Below, piece after piece: positions 10,273-18,690 of a stretch of DNA of 64,000 nucleotides. A model generated the notes under the pieces. It saw only the letters and a program-made list of their open reading frames with translations, was not told the DNA's origin and made no database searches. Made by a program: the position numbers and the translations under genes. The stretch is from an uncultured Pelagibacteraceae bacterium (lineage in GTDB: Bacteria; Pseudomonadota; Alphaproteobacteria; Pelagibacterales; Pelagibacteraceae). Position 1 is the first letter of the stretch, and each line of letters starts with the position of its first letter. Location of the stretch: contig CACBWM010000001.1 of assembly GCA_902542975.1 (NCBI GenBank), forward strand, positions 163,296-227,295. The letters run 5' to 3'.

Positions 10273-11121
10273 GTGAAATTTTTATTAAAAATTCTAATAT
10301 TTCAGTTTGTTTTTATCTCAGCTTCTTTTGCTAAAGTAGATGAAGTAGTAGATAGATTTTATTCTTCTTTGGAAAGTTTTTTGGAGGAGAATTTTGAAAA
10401 TACTGATTTTTCAATAAAAAAAATTGAGACTATTAAACCAGAAATAGGAATACAAACATTTAAAATTTTTGCAGAAGATAGTTCAGACTTATCTTTTTTC
10501 CAAGGATCTTTATTTTTACACGACAGTGACAGAGAAACATTTAATTTTGGAATTGGACAAAGATATTTATCTAATGATGAAAGTATATTATTTGGTTTAA
10601 ACGCTTTTTATGATTATGAATTTGATTATGAGCACCAAAGATTTAGTATAGGTGCTGAAATTAAATCTTCCATCCTAGATTTAAATTACAATCAATATTT
10701 TGCTGAAAGCTCTAGCAAAAAAGGAAAAGATAGTAAAAATGAAGAAGCTATAGATGGTTATGATGCAGAAGTAGGAGCACATCTTCCATACATTCCATCT
10801 ATGAAAGTATATTTAAAAGTTTTTGATTTTGAAGTACCAAGTGGAAACGATTTTCAAGGATTAGAATTTTCTACACAATTAAAAATACCAAATTCAGGCT
10901 TATCTTTTGAAATTGGCCACACTGATTACGATCATCACAATGATCAAAGTTATATAAATCTTAAGTATAGTAATAGTATAAAAAATCCTGGTACTTCTTT
11001 ATTTAGTAGTGAGGCTTTTGAAAGAATTTCCATGAAAGATAGAATGTATGAGAAAGTTAGAAGAGAAAATGTTATTAAGAAAAAAGGAGCGAGTTTTACT
11101 GTTAAAGCAGGAGGATTTTAA
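10273..11121 (+). CDS. Inverse-autotransporter (intimin/invasin-type) beta-barrel domain protein without recognisable passenger
   Basis: Signal peptide; FNFGIGQRYLSNDESILFGLNAFYDYEFDYEHQRFSIGAEIKSSILDLNYNQYFAES ... IDGYDAEVGAHLPYIPSMKVYLKVFDFE resembles the IAT beta-domain pattern; tail RMYEKVRRENVIKKKG is like the post-barrel linker, then stops. GTG start. Confidence 0.75.
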   Translation: MKFLLKILIFQFVFISASFAKVDEVVDRFYSSLESFLEENFENTDFSIKKIETIKPEIGIQTFKIFAEDSSDLSFFQGSLFLHDSDRETFNFGIGQRYLSNDESILFGLNAFYDYEFDYEHQRFSIGAEIKSSILDLNYNQYFAESSSKKGKDSKNEEAIDGYDAEVGAHLPYIPSMKVYLKVFDFEVPSGNDFQGLEFSTQLKIPNSGLSFEIGHTDYDHHNDQSYINLKYSNSIKNPGTSLFSSEAFERISMKDRMYEKVRRENVIKKKGASFTVKAGGF

Positions 11122-11970
11122 ATGAAAAATTTTAAATATTTATTTTTGATTTTATCTACAATTTTTATTTTTGAGATGTTTAATTCTAATAAAGCTGAAG
11201 CATGTACGATTTCTTCTGGGGTTGTCTCGGAAAGTGATATTAATAGTGGATGTGATACAGCACCTGCAGAATATGAAATAGTAATTTATAAACTTTATTT
11301 ATGTACAAGTATTCCAACTGAAGCAACAACATCATCTACAGTTGTTTTAACTCCTTGCTCTCAAGTATTTAACAATGATAGCGGAGCTACTGCTGCTGTA
11401 ACCCAAGGGGCTGAAATTGTTCTAGATGGAACTTATACACGACCTCCAAATGGAACTTATACACATGGATATGCTTATATGGATAATACCTTTGGTATAA
11501 CATGGGCAGGCGAGCTTAGTGGCGCTAAAACAGGAACATCTAGTGGAACTGGAGTTTTTTGTGGTACAAAAGCTGGCTCAGGAACACATGCAAAAGGAAG
11601 CACTCACACTGGAAATTCTGTCTGTGGTTCAAGCGCTATAACAGCAGGAAAATTTGTTGAGACATTAGCTCAATTTGGTGCACATGACGATGCATTTTCG
11701 TCAAAGGCTGAGGTTGATAATATAAATGGAACAACAGCGAGTATTATTGGATATTTAGTTGATAGCAACGAACATAGAGCAGCTAACACAGGTGAAGTTG
11801 TAAAGCTAGAAGGTCTTGTAAAATTTGCAGACCCTATTACAGTTACTGGAGCGACATCTTCTTTAAGCATGACATTTAATGTTGGAGAGGGAATGCACTT
11901 ATCAAACACAGGTGCGGACACACTTTGGATTGGAAGTGGTCCTTTCCAAGCAATTATGTCTGCAAATTAA
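11122..11970 (+). CDS. Secreted Thr/Ser/Gly-rich protein with six Cys in the mature part, unknown function
   Basis: Signal peptide MKNFKYLFLILSTIFIFEMFNSNKAEA; ATG directly follows the stop of the barrel gene (0-bp gap). Confidence 0.75.
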   Translation: MKNFKYLFLILSTIFIFEMFNSNKAEACTISSGVVSESDINSGCDTAPAEYEIVIYKLYLCTSIPTEATTSSTVVLTPCSQVFNNDSGATAAVTQGAEIVLDGTYTRPPNGTYTHGYAYMDNTFGITWAGELSGAKTGTSSGTGVFCGTKAGSGTHAKGSTHTGNSVCGSSAITAGKFVETLAQFGAHDDAFSSKAEVDNINGTTASIIGYLVDSNEHRAANTGEVVKLEGLVKFADPITVTGATSSLSMTFNVGEGMHLSNTGADTLWIGSGPFQAIMSAN

Positions 11971-12494
11971 TGGCCTGGAAAATCTAAAAGATTTTCAACA
12001 GAATATCCCTTTTTAACTAGATTATCTGTACCACCTAAATCAAAAAGATTTATTACAAATATAAATCCAGCCACTTTACTTTTTGATATTTCTATTAATT
12101 TCGCTGCTGCTTCTGCAGTACCACCAGTAGCAATTAAATCATCAATTATTAAGACTTTATCACCTTCATCGAATGAATCTTTGTGGACTTCTATTGTCGC
12201 CGTTCCATATTCAAGCTCAAAGTCTACTGAATGAACATCAGCAGGTAATTTATTTTTTTTCCTCAACATTATGAATGGTTTATCAAGTATATAAGAAATA
12301 GCTGATGCAAAAACAAATCCTCTAGACTCTACAGCTCCAATTTTATTAAACTGAAATTTTTTTGATCTTTCAACGATTTGATTAATACATTCTTTGAATG
12401 CCTTTTCATTTTTAATAAGTGTTGTTATATCTCTGAAAAGAATTCCCTTTTTGGGATAGTCTTGAATTGACCTAATATGTTCTTTTAAATCCAT
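11967..12494 (-). CDS. apt: Adenine phosphoribosyltransferase
   Basis: MDLKEHIRSIQDYPKKGILFRDITTLI; GAVESRGFVFASAISYIL; PRPP motif VLIIDDLIATGGTAEAA. Start set at internal ATG 12494, since the longer ORF would run into mtnP. Confidence 0.95.
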   Translation of the reverse strand: MDLKEHIRSIQDYPKKGILFRDITTLIKNEKAFKECINQIVERSKKFQFNKIGAVESRGFVFASAISYILDKPFIMLRKKNKLPADVHSVDFELEYGTATIEVHKDSFDEGDKVLIIDDLIATGGTAEAAAKLIEISKSKVAGFIFVINLFDLGGTDNLVKKGYSVENLLDFPGH

Positions 12495-12522
12495 AAAACT
12501 TAAATATAATCTTAAATCTATT

Positions 12523-13395
12523 ATGGCAAATAATAAATTAGCTATTATTGGTGGAAGTGGCCTATATGATGTTGAGGAGTTTAAAGATAGAGAGACACTC
12601 GATATAAATACTCCATGGGGAAAACCCTCAGATTTAATATTAAAAGCCAAATTTAATAATAAAGAAATTTATTTTTTACCAAGACATGGAAAAGGTCATT
12701 TTATTTCTCCATCGAAAATAAATTTTAGGGCAAATATTGATGCTCTCAAGCAACTTGGTATTACTGACATAGTTTCTGTTTCAGCTGTAGGATCTTTAAA
12801 GGAAGATCTACCTCCAGGTAAATTTGTTATCGTTGATCAATTCATTGATAGAACTTTTGCAAGAAATAAAACCTTTTTTGATGATGAAATTGTTGCGCAT
12901 GTATCAATGGCACACCCAACCTCAAATGGGCTGATGAATGCTTGCGAAGATGCCATTAAAAAAGAAAATATACCTTATCAAAGAGGTGGAACTTATGTTG
13001 TAATGGAAGGTCCACAATTTTCTACATTAGCAGAGTCAAATCTATATAGATCTTGGAAAGCCGATGTTATTGGAATGACAAATATGCCAGAAGCTAAGCT
13101 AGCAAGAGAAGCAGAAATTAGATATGCTTCGGTTTCTATGGTAACAGATTATGATTGCTGGCATCCAGATCACGAGAATGTTGATGTTCAACAAGTTATA
13201 AAAGTACTCTTAAATAATGCCGCGAAGGCAAAAAATATGATTAAAAACTTAATAGAGAACTTTGAAAATTATATTGATCCTAATGATCCAACTAATAATT
13301 GCTTAGATGTTGCAATAATTACTGCTCCAGAAAAAAGAACACAAAAAACTAAAGATAAATTAAAAACAATTGCAGGAAGGATTTTAAATATATGA
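12523..13395 (+). CDS. mtnP: S-methyl-5'-thioadenosine phosphorylase
   Basis: LAIIGGSGLYDVE, LPRHGKGHFISPSKINFRANI, YVVMEGPQFSTLAESNLYRSW, IGMTNMPEAKLAREAEI. Confidence 0.95.
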   Translation: MANNKLAIIGGSGLYDVEEFKDRETLDINTPWGKPSDLILKAKFNNKEIYFLPRHGKGHFISPSKINFRANIDALKQLGITDIVSVSAVGSLKEDLPPGKFVIVDQFIDRTFARNKTFFDDEIVAHVSMAHPTSNGLMNACEDAIKKENIPYQRGGTYVVMEGPQFSTLAESNLYRSWKADVIGMTNMPEAKLAREAEIRYASVSMVTDYDCWHPDHENVDVQQVIKVLLNNAAKAKNMIKNLIENFENYIDPNDPTNNCLDVAIITAPEKRTQKTKDKLKTIAGRILNI

Positions 13396-14324
13396 AGAAA
13401 CTATTTTTAATTGTACTATTTTTTATTATTTCTACTTACGCTTACGCTAACGGTAAAATTTTAAAAAGTGGATTTTTTACTAAATCAGCTTCAGTAGAGG
13501 AGGGTATGGACGTAAAAGATCCAAAAAACAAAATTATAATTATTTATAATCATGGTCAAAATTCAAATGATAAAGCACACAAGAATGAATGTGTTTGGGT
13601 AAATCAAATAAGAAATCAAGCTTCATTGGTTGATGAGGAAATTAATGGTAAAAAAATTATGGTTTATAATTTCTGCTCAAATGATTTTGCAGGCGATATG
13701 TCATTAAAAAAACACTGGTGGAAGTCCAAAACTCCTTATGTGGGTAAACATAAGTTAGAAAAAAGGATTGAAAAAAATCTAGAATTAGTTGAAAAATTTA
13801 TAAGTATTGGAGTTCCAAGAAAACAAATTATCATATCAGGTCATTCATGTGGGGGTCTATTAACTCTAATGTTGTTATCAGCTTACCCAGAAAAAGTAGG
13901 AGGGGGAATATCATACATGCAAGCTTGTTTTGGTAAGCTTTCTAAAACTTATAAAGTAAAAAAAGTAGGCCCAGAAAAGGCATTAGAAAAATTTGCTAAA
14001 AAATACCCAGGCCCTGCTGAATTAAGAGCAAGACTAATTAATAATATTAAACAATCTGATAATGTTTCTGTTTTAGCTTTCACTCACCCGAAGGATAAAT
14101 GGGAGGGATTGTTATCTGACTGGTTAGAGGAAGTTCCAGGAGTTAAAAGAATTGTTATTTCTGAAGATTATAAAATTAAAGGAAAATCTTGTTTTGTTAA
14201 AGGAGTTGATTGGCAAAAAAATATCTCAAAACAGAAAAATCCAGGTCATGAAATGAACCAGGCTGATTGTTTTCAATATTATAATCCAACAATTAAAGAA
14301 TACATTGCTTCAAGAATAAAATAA
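13392..14324 (+). CDS. Secreted alpha/beta-hydrolase-like protein
   Basis: Signal peptide MKKLFLIVLFFIISTYAYA; IIIIYNHGQNSND and nucleophile elbow IISGHSCGGLLTLMLLSAYPEKVGG. ATGA overlap with mtnP. Confidence 0.7.
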   Translation: MKKLFLIVLFFIISTYAYANGKILKSGFFTKSASVEEGMDVKDPKNKIIIIYNHGQNSNDKAHKNECVWVNQIRNQASLVDEEINGKKIMVYNFCSNDFAGDMSLKKHWWKSKTPYVGKHKLEKRIEKNLELVEKFISIGVPRKQIIISGHSCGGLLTLMLLSAYPEKVGGGISYMQACFGKLSKTYKVKKVGPEKALEKFAKKYPGPAELRARLINNIKQSDNVSVLAFTHPKDKWEGLLSDWLEEVPGVKRIVISEDYKIKGKSCFVKGVDWQKNISKQKNPGHEMNQADCFQYYNPTIKEYIASRIK

Positions 14325-15403
14325 TGAAAATTAATGGCCTTGAATATAAAACAATTTGGTTTGATGAAGAAAAACAAGTTGTAAAAATAATAGATCAAAC
14401 GAAGCTACCACATAAATTTATAATAAAAGAATTAAGTTCAGTTAAAGACGCTATAAATGCTATCAAAACAATGGAAGTTCGAGGTGCTCCATTAATCGGA
14501 GGCACAGCTGCATTTGGATTAGTTTTAGCTATAAAAGAAAATAACAGTTTAGATTTTATAAAAAAAAGTTCAGAGGAATTAGTTGCATCTAGACCAACAG
14601 CAATAAATCTCCAATGGGCAATACATAGAATGAATAACAAATTATCATTTGTTGAACCTGAAGATTTATTTAGAGTTGCACTCAATGAGGCTAAGGAAAT
14701 TTGTAAAGAAGATGAGAGGTTTTGTGAAAGTATTGGTAAAAATGGATTAAATATTATTGAAGATATATATAATAAAAAAAAAGATACGGTAAATATTCTC
14801 ACACATTGTAATGCAGGTTGGTTAGCTACAATAGATTGGGGGACAGCAACTTCTCCTATTTATCATGCACATAAAAAAGGAATACCAATACATGTTTGGG
14901 TAGATGAAACTAGACCAAGAAATCAAGGGGCAAACCTTACATCATATGAACTTAATGAAGAAGAAATTCCAAATACAATTATAGCAGATAATACTGGAGG
15001 AATATTAATGCAAAGAGGACAGGTCGATATGTGTATTGTTGGAACAGATAGAACTTTATCTAACGGAGATGTGTGCAATAAAATTGGCACATATTTAAAA
15101 GCTCTTGCAGCTCATGATAATAATGTTCCTTTTTATGTTGCTTTACCAAGTTCAACCATAGATTGGAATTTAAAAAACTCCAAAGATATTCCAATAGAAG
15201 AAAGAGATCCAAAAGAACTTTCTCATGTGGATGGAATTAATAAAGATAATAAAGTTGATAAAGTTTTAATTTATCCAGAGAAAAGTAAATCATTAAATTT
15301 GGCTTTTGATGTAACTCCAGCTAAATATGTTACAGCATTAATAACAGAAAAAGGATTATGCGAAGCCTCTACCGAAGGTTTAAATGGTCTCTTCAAAAAC
15401 TAA
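14324..15403 (+). CDS. mtnA: Methylthioribose-1-phosphate isomerase
   Basis: MEVRGAPLIGGTAAFGL, RPTAINLQWAIHRM, LTHCNAGWLATIDWGTA, VDETRPRNQGANLTSYEL, DRTLSNGDVCNKIGTY. Confidence 0.95.
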   Translation: MKINGLEYKTIWFDEEKQVVKIIDQTKLPHKFIIKELSSVKDAINAIKTMEVRGAPLIGGTAAFGLVLAIKENNSLDFIKKSSEELVASRPTAINLQWAIHRMNNKLSFVEPEDLFRVALNEAKEICKEDERFCESIGKNGLNIIEDIYNKKKDTVNILTHCNAGWLATIDWGTATSPIYHAHKKGIPIHVWVDETRPRNQGANLTSYELNEEEIPNTIIADNTGGILMQRGQVDMCIVGTDRTLSNGDVCNKIGTYLKALAAHDNNVPFYVALPSSTIDWNLKNSKDIPIEERDPKELSHVDGINKDNKVDKVLIYPEKSKSLNLAFDVTPAKYVTALITEKGLCEASTEGLNGLFKN

Positions 15404-16028
15404 TAAAAAGAAAAATGATGTTATTAAGTTTTCAAAAATGCTTAATGACAAAAAATTATCAGCTTTAAGATCTGGCAATATATCAGTCAGACACAACAAT
15501 GGTTTTTTTATTACCCCTTCAGGAAAAAAATACTCATCACTAAAAGTAAAAGATATAGTGTTTGTAAGTCTAGATGGAAAATATGAAAAAACATATAAAC
15601 CTTCATCAGAATGGAGATTTCATCAAGATATTTATGTTAAAAAGAAAGATGCTCAAGCAATAGTCCACTCACATTCAACTAATGCAACAGCCCTATCTGT
15701 TCACAAAAAACCTATTCCAGCTTTTCATTACATGGTTGCTCTTGCTGGAGGTAACGATATTAAATGTGCAAAATATGCAACTTATGGAACAAGAAAGCTT
15801 TCAAAAAATATATTAAAAGCTTTGAATAATAGAAAAGCCTGTTTGATTGCAAATCACGGTCAGATTGCATTCGATAAAAATTTACCTGATGCTTTTGAAT
15901 TAGCCCAAGAAGTTGAAAATTTGAGTTTACAGTATATAACTGCTCTTAAGCTTGGGAAGCCAAAAATTCTTTCTATAAATGAAATGAATAAAGTTTTAAA
16001 AAAAGCTAAAAATTATAAAAGAGGTTAA
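15384..16028 (+). CDS. Class II aldolase/adducin family protein (MtnB or Ald2/fuculose-phosphate-aldolase-like)
   Basis: SALRSGNISVRHNNGFFITPSGKKY, AIVHSHSTNATALS (metal His), CLIANHGQIAFDKNLPDAFELAQEVE. Confidence 0.85.
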   Translation: MVSSKTNKKKNDVIKFSKMLNDKKLSALRSGNISVRHNNGFFITPSGKKYSSLKVKDIVFVSLDGKYEKTYKPSSEWRFHQDIYVKKKDAQAIVHSHSTNATALSVHKKPIPAFHYMVALAGGNDIKCAKYATYGTRKLSKNILKALNNRKACLIANHGQIAFDKNLPDAFELAQEVENLSLQYITALKLGKPKILSINEMNKVLKKAKNYKRG

Positions 16029-16031
16029 TAG

Positions 16032-17072
16032 GTGACAAAAGTTGGTGAACATATAACTCTAGATATCATTGGAACAAAAAAAGAATATGATCCCTCATTT
16101 TATGAAAAGTTAGTTTATAAAATTGCAAAATTAGCAAAAGTAACAGTTTTAAAAATATCAAAATATAAATTTGAACCTCAAGGTTTTACATTGGTAGCTC
16201 TGTTAGCGGAAAGCCATATAAGCTTTCACACTTTTCCGGAAAATGAAATTATAAGCTTTGATTTTTTTACTTGTGGTAAAGTTTCACCATCAGTTGCTCT
16301 TAAAGTAATTAAAGAAGAAATAGAACATAAACAAATCATTATTAAGGAATTTAACAGAGATACGATTGATCTATATCATGATAACTATAGTTCACCAGGA
16401 TTAAAAAAATCTTATGTTGTAAATAAAGTATTAGAAAATTTTAAATCCAAAGCAGGTCAATATATTGAAATATTAGATTTAGAACAGTTTGGAAAAGCTT
16501 TATTTATTGATAATGAAATACAAGTCGCTGAGAGTGATGAACATTTATATAGCTCAACCTTTGTAAATTCTGGTCTTAATTTGAATTCAAATAAAGAGAA
16601 AGCTGCAATTATTGGTGGAGGTGACGGCGGTGTTGCAAGAGAATGTATTTCACAAAATTTTGGATTCATAGATTGGTATGAATTAGATCCTGAAGTCGTT
16701 GATGTATGCGATAAACATTTAAGTAAAATAGGAGAAAAGGCTACAGAAAAAAATTCATTTAAATGTGTCTGGGGTGATGCATTTGAGAGCATTAAATCAG
16801 TCAAAGATAATACCTATGATCAAATTTTTGTTGATCTTAACGATGATCAATTTTGCATAGATTTAGCTGCAAAAAATATGTCATCTTTAGAAAGAATTTT
16901 AAAACCTAAAGGTGTAATTACTGCTCAAGTCGGAAGCCAAGACAAAAAACCTAAACAAGTTGAAAATTGGTTAAATGTTTTTAACAAAAATTTTGGAAAT
17001 ACAAAACTTTCAAGAGTTTATATACCAAGTTTCGATTGTTCTTGGAATTTTTCCTCGTCAATAAATCATTAA
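16032..17072 (+). CDS. Fusion of S-adenosylmethionine decarboxylase (prokaryotic type) and spermidine-synthase-like domain
   Basis: N-terminal AdoMetDC motif LLAESHISFHTFPENEI (ES cleavage site) and DFFTCG; C-terminal AAIIGGGDGGVARE, WYELDPEVVDVC, GDAFESI, FVDLNDD. Confidence 0.88.
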   Translation: MTKVGEHITLDIIGTKKEYDPSFYEKLVYKIAKLAKVTVLKISKYKFEPQGFTLVALLAESHISFHTFPENEIISFDFFTCGKVSPSVALKVIKEEIEHKQIIIKEFNRDTIDLYHDNYSSPGLKKSYVVNKVLENFKSKAGQYIEILDLEQFGKALFIDNEIQVAESDEHLYSSTFVNSGLNLNSNKEKAAIIGGGDGGVARECISQNFGFIDWYELDPEVVDVCDKHLSKIGEKATEKNSFKCVWGDAFESIKSVKDNTYDQIFVDLNDDQFCIDLAAKNMSSLERILKPKGVITAQVGSQDKKPKQVENWLNVFNKNFGNTKLSRVYIPSFDCSWNFSSSINH

Positions 17073-17130
17073 TTTTACTTTTTAAAACAAAAATTTTATG
17101 AAATAATCTTCAAAATTTTGGAGGAAAAAA

Positions 17131-17958
17131 ATGAAAAAATTAAAAGTATTAGGACTTGGTATTTTAATATCATCATTCCTAACAATTTCTTCAATTGCAG
17201 ATCAAATTAAAATTGGAACTGAAGGTGCATATCCACCTTGGAATTCTAAAGACTCAGCAGGAAATTTGATTGGCTTTGAAGTCGAATTAGCAAATGAACT
17301 ATGCAAAATTATGAATCATGATTGCACTATTGTTGAGCAAGATTGGGATGGAATGATACCAGCTTTAGTTTCAAGAAAATTTGATGCTATTATGGCTGGA
17401 ATGTCAATAACTGGTGAGAGAATGAAAACAATAAATTTTTCTCAAGGTTATGCTGATGAAGTTGCATCATTAGCTGTTATGAAAGGATCGAAAAACGAAG
17501 GCCTTAAAACAATGTCAGCTATAAATCTATCTGACGTAAGTGCTGATGAACAAGCAACACTAGATATTCTGACCAAAGCATTTAAAGGTAAAACTATTGG
17601 TGTACAAACAGCAACAATTCACCAGAACTTTTTAGAATCTGGATTAATGGGCAATGTAAAAATTAGAACTTACAAAACTCAAGATGAAGTTAATTTAGAT
17701 TTATCTGCTGGTAGAATAGATGCAGCATTAGCTGCAGCAGTTGCTTTTACAGATTATGCAGAAAAATCTGGCAAAGCAGTTGTATTAACTGGACCAACAT
17801 TTGCAGGTGGAGATTTTGGTAATGGTGTTGGTGTAGGTATTAGAAAAGGTGATTCTAAACTTTTAAATGATTTTAATGCAGCAATTGATAAAGCTAGAGA
17901 TGATGGCATTATTAGTAAGCTTGCTATAAAACATTTTGGTTTTGACGCTTCTATGTAA
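17131..17958 (+). CDS. Family 3 ABC substrate-binding protein (lysine/arginine/ornithine-type)
   Basis: Signal peptide; IKIGTEGAYPPWNSKDSAGNLIGFEVELANELCK, WDGMIPALVSRKFDAIMAGMSIT. Confidence 0.92.
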   Translation: MKKLKVLGLGILISSFLTISSIADQIKIGTEGAYPPWNSKDSAGNLIGFEVELANELCKIMNHDCTIVEQDWDGMIPALVSRKFDAIMAGMSITGERMKTINFSQGYADEVASLAVMKGSKNEGLKTMSAINLSDVSADEQATLDILTKAFKGKTIGVQTATIHQNFLESGLMGNVKIRTYKTQDEVNLDLSAGRIDAALAAAVAFTDYAEKSGKAVVLTGPTFAGGDFGNGVGVGIRKGDSKLLNDFNAAIDKARDDGIISKLAIKHFGFDASM

Positions 17959-17971
17959 TAAATTATTTATG

Positions 17972-17991
17972 GGTGGCTATAATTAGCCACC
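17972..17991 (+). terminator. Intercistronic stem-loop between binding-protein and permease genes
   Basis: GGTGGCTA-TAAT-TAGCCACC, 8-bp perfect stem with tetraloop; no T tract. Confidence 0.55.
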
Positions 17992-17997
17992 TATATT

Positions 17998-18690
17998 ATG
18001 GAACTTCTATATTTTGGTGATAAAGGCTGGGGAGATGAGTTATTCTTTGCAACCTTAATGACAATTGCGGTTTCAATAACCGCAATGATAATAGGCTTTA
18101 TATTTGCTGCTTTATTCACTCCATTAAAATTATCTAATAACAAATTTCTTAATTCTATTGGTAATGCATACACCACTGTTATTAGAGGTGTACCTGAGCT
18201 TCTAGTAATTTATTTATTTTTCTTTGGCGGAAGTGGAGCAATTATGTTTGTTGCTTCTATATTTGGTTACAATGATTACATTGAAATTAATGCTTTTTTA
18301 ACTGGTTCATTTTCAATAGGGATAATATCGGGAGCGTACTCTACTGAAGTATTTAGAGGAGCCCTACAATCAATTGATAAGGGTCAGTTCGAAGCTGCAA
18401 AAGTTTTAGGTTTTAATAAATATATTTACTTCTTTAAAATTATTTTGCCTCAAATGCTAAGACTAGCAATTCCAAACTTAAGTAATGTTTGGCAAATTAC
18501 ATTAAAAGATACTTCTCTTATATCTGTAACGGGTTTAGTTGAAATAATGAGACAATCCTATATTGCAGCTGGTTCAACTAGAGATCCATTATTTTTTTAC
18601 TCATTTGCAGCAGTGCTATACTTAATGCTTACATTTTTAAGTATGCAATTATTAAATAGATTAGAAACAAAATATAGCAAAGGTTATTAA
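17998..18690 (+). CDS. Polar amino acid ABC transporter permease (HisQ-like)
   Basis: TVIRGVPELLVIYLFFFGG, ISGAYSTEVFRGALQSIDKGQFEAAKVLG (EAA loop). Confidence 0.9.
   Translation: MELLYFGDKGWGDELFFATLMTIAVSITAMIIGFIFAALFTPLKLSNNKFLNSIGNAYTTVIRGVPELLVIYLFFFGGSGAIMFVASIFGYNDYIEINAFLTGSFSIGIISGAYSTEVFRGALQSIDKGQFEAAKVLGFNKYIYFFKIILPQMLRLAIPNLSNVWQITLKDTSLISVTGLVEIMRQSYIAAGSTRDPLFFYSFAAVLYLMLTFLSMQLLNRLETKYSKGY

Noticed and set aside
12495-12650. N-terminal 52-aa extension of apt in the ORF track
   Set aside because: It overlaps the mtnP start on the other strand, and APRT homology begins at the internal ATG (MDLKEHIRSIQDYP).
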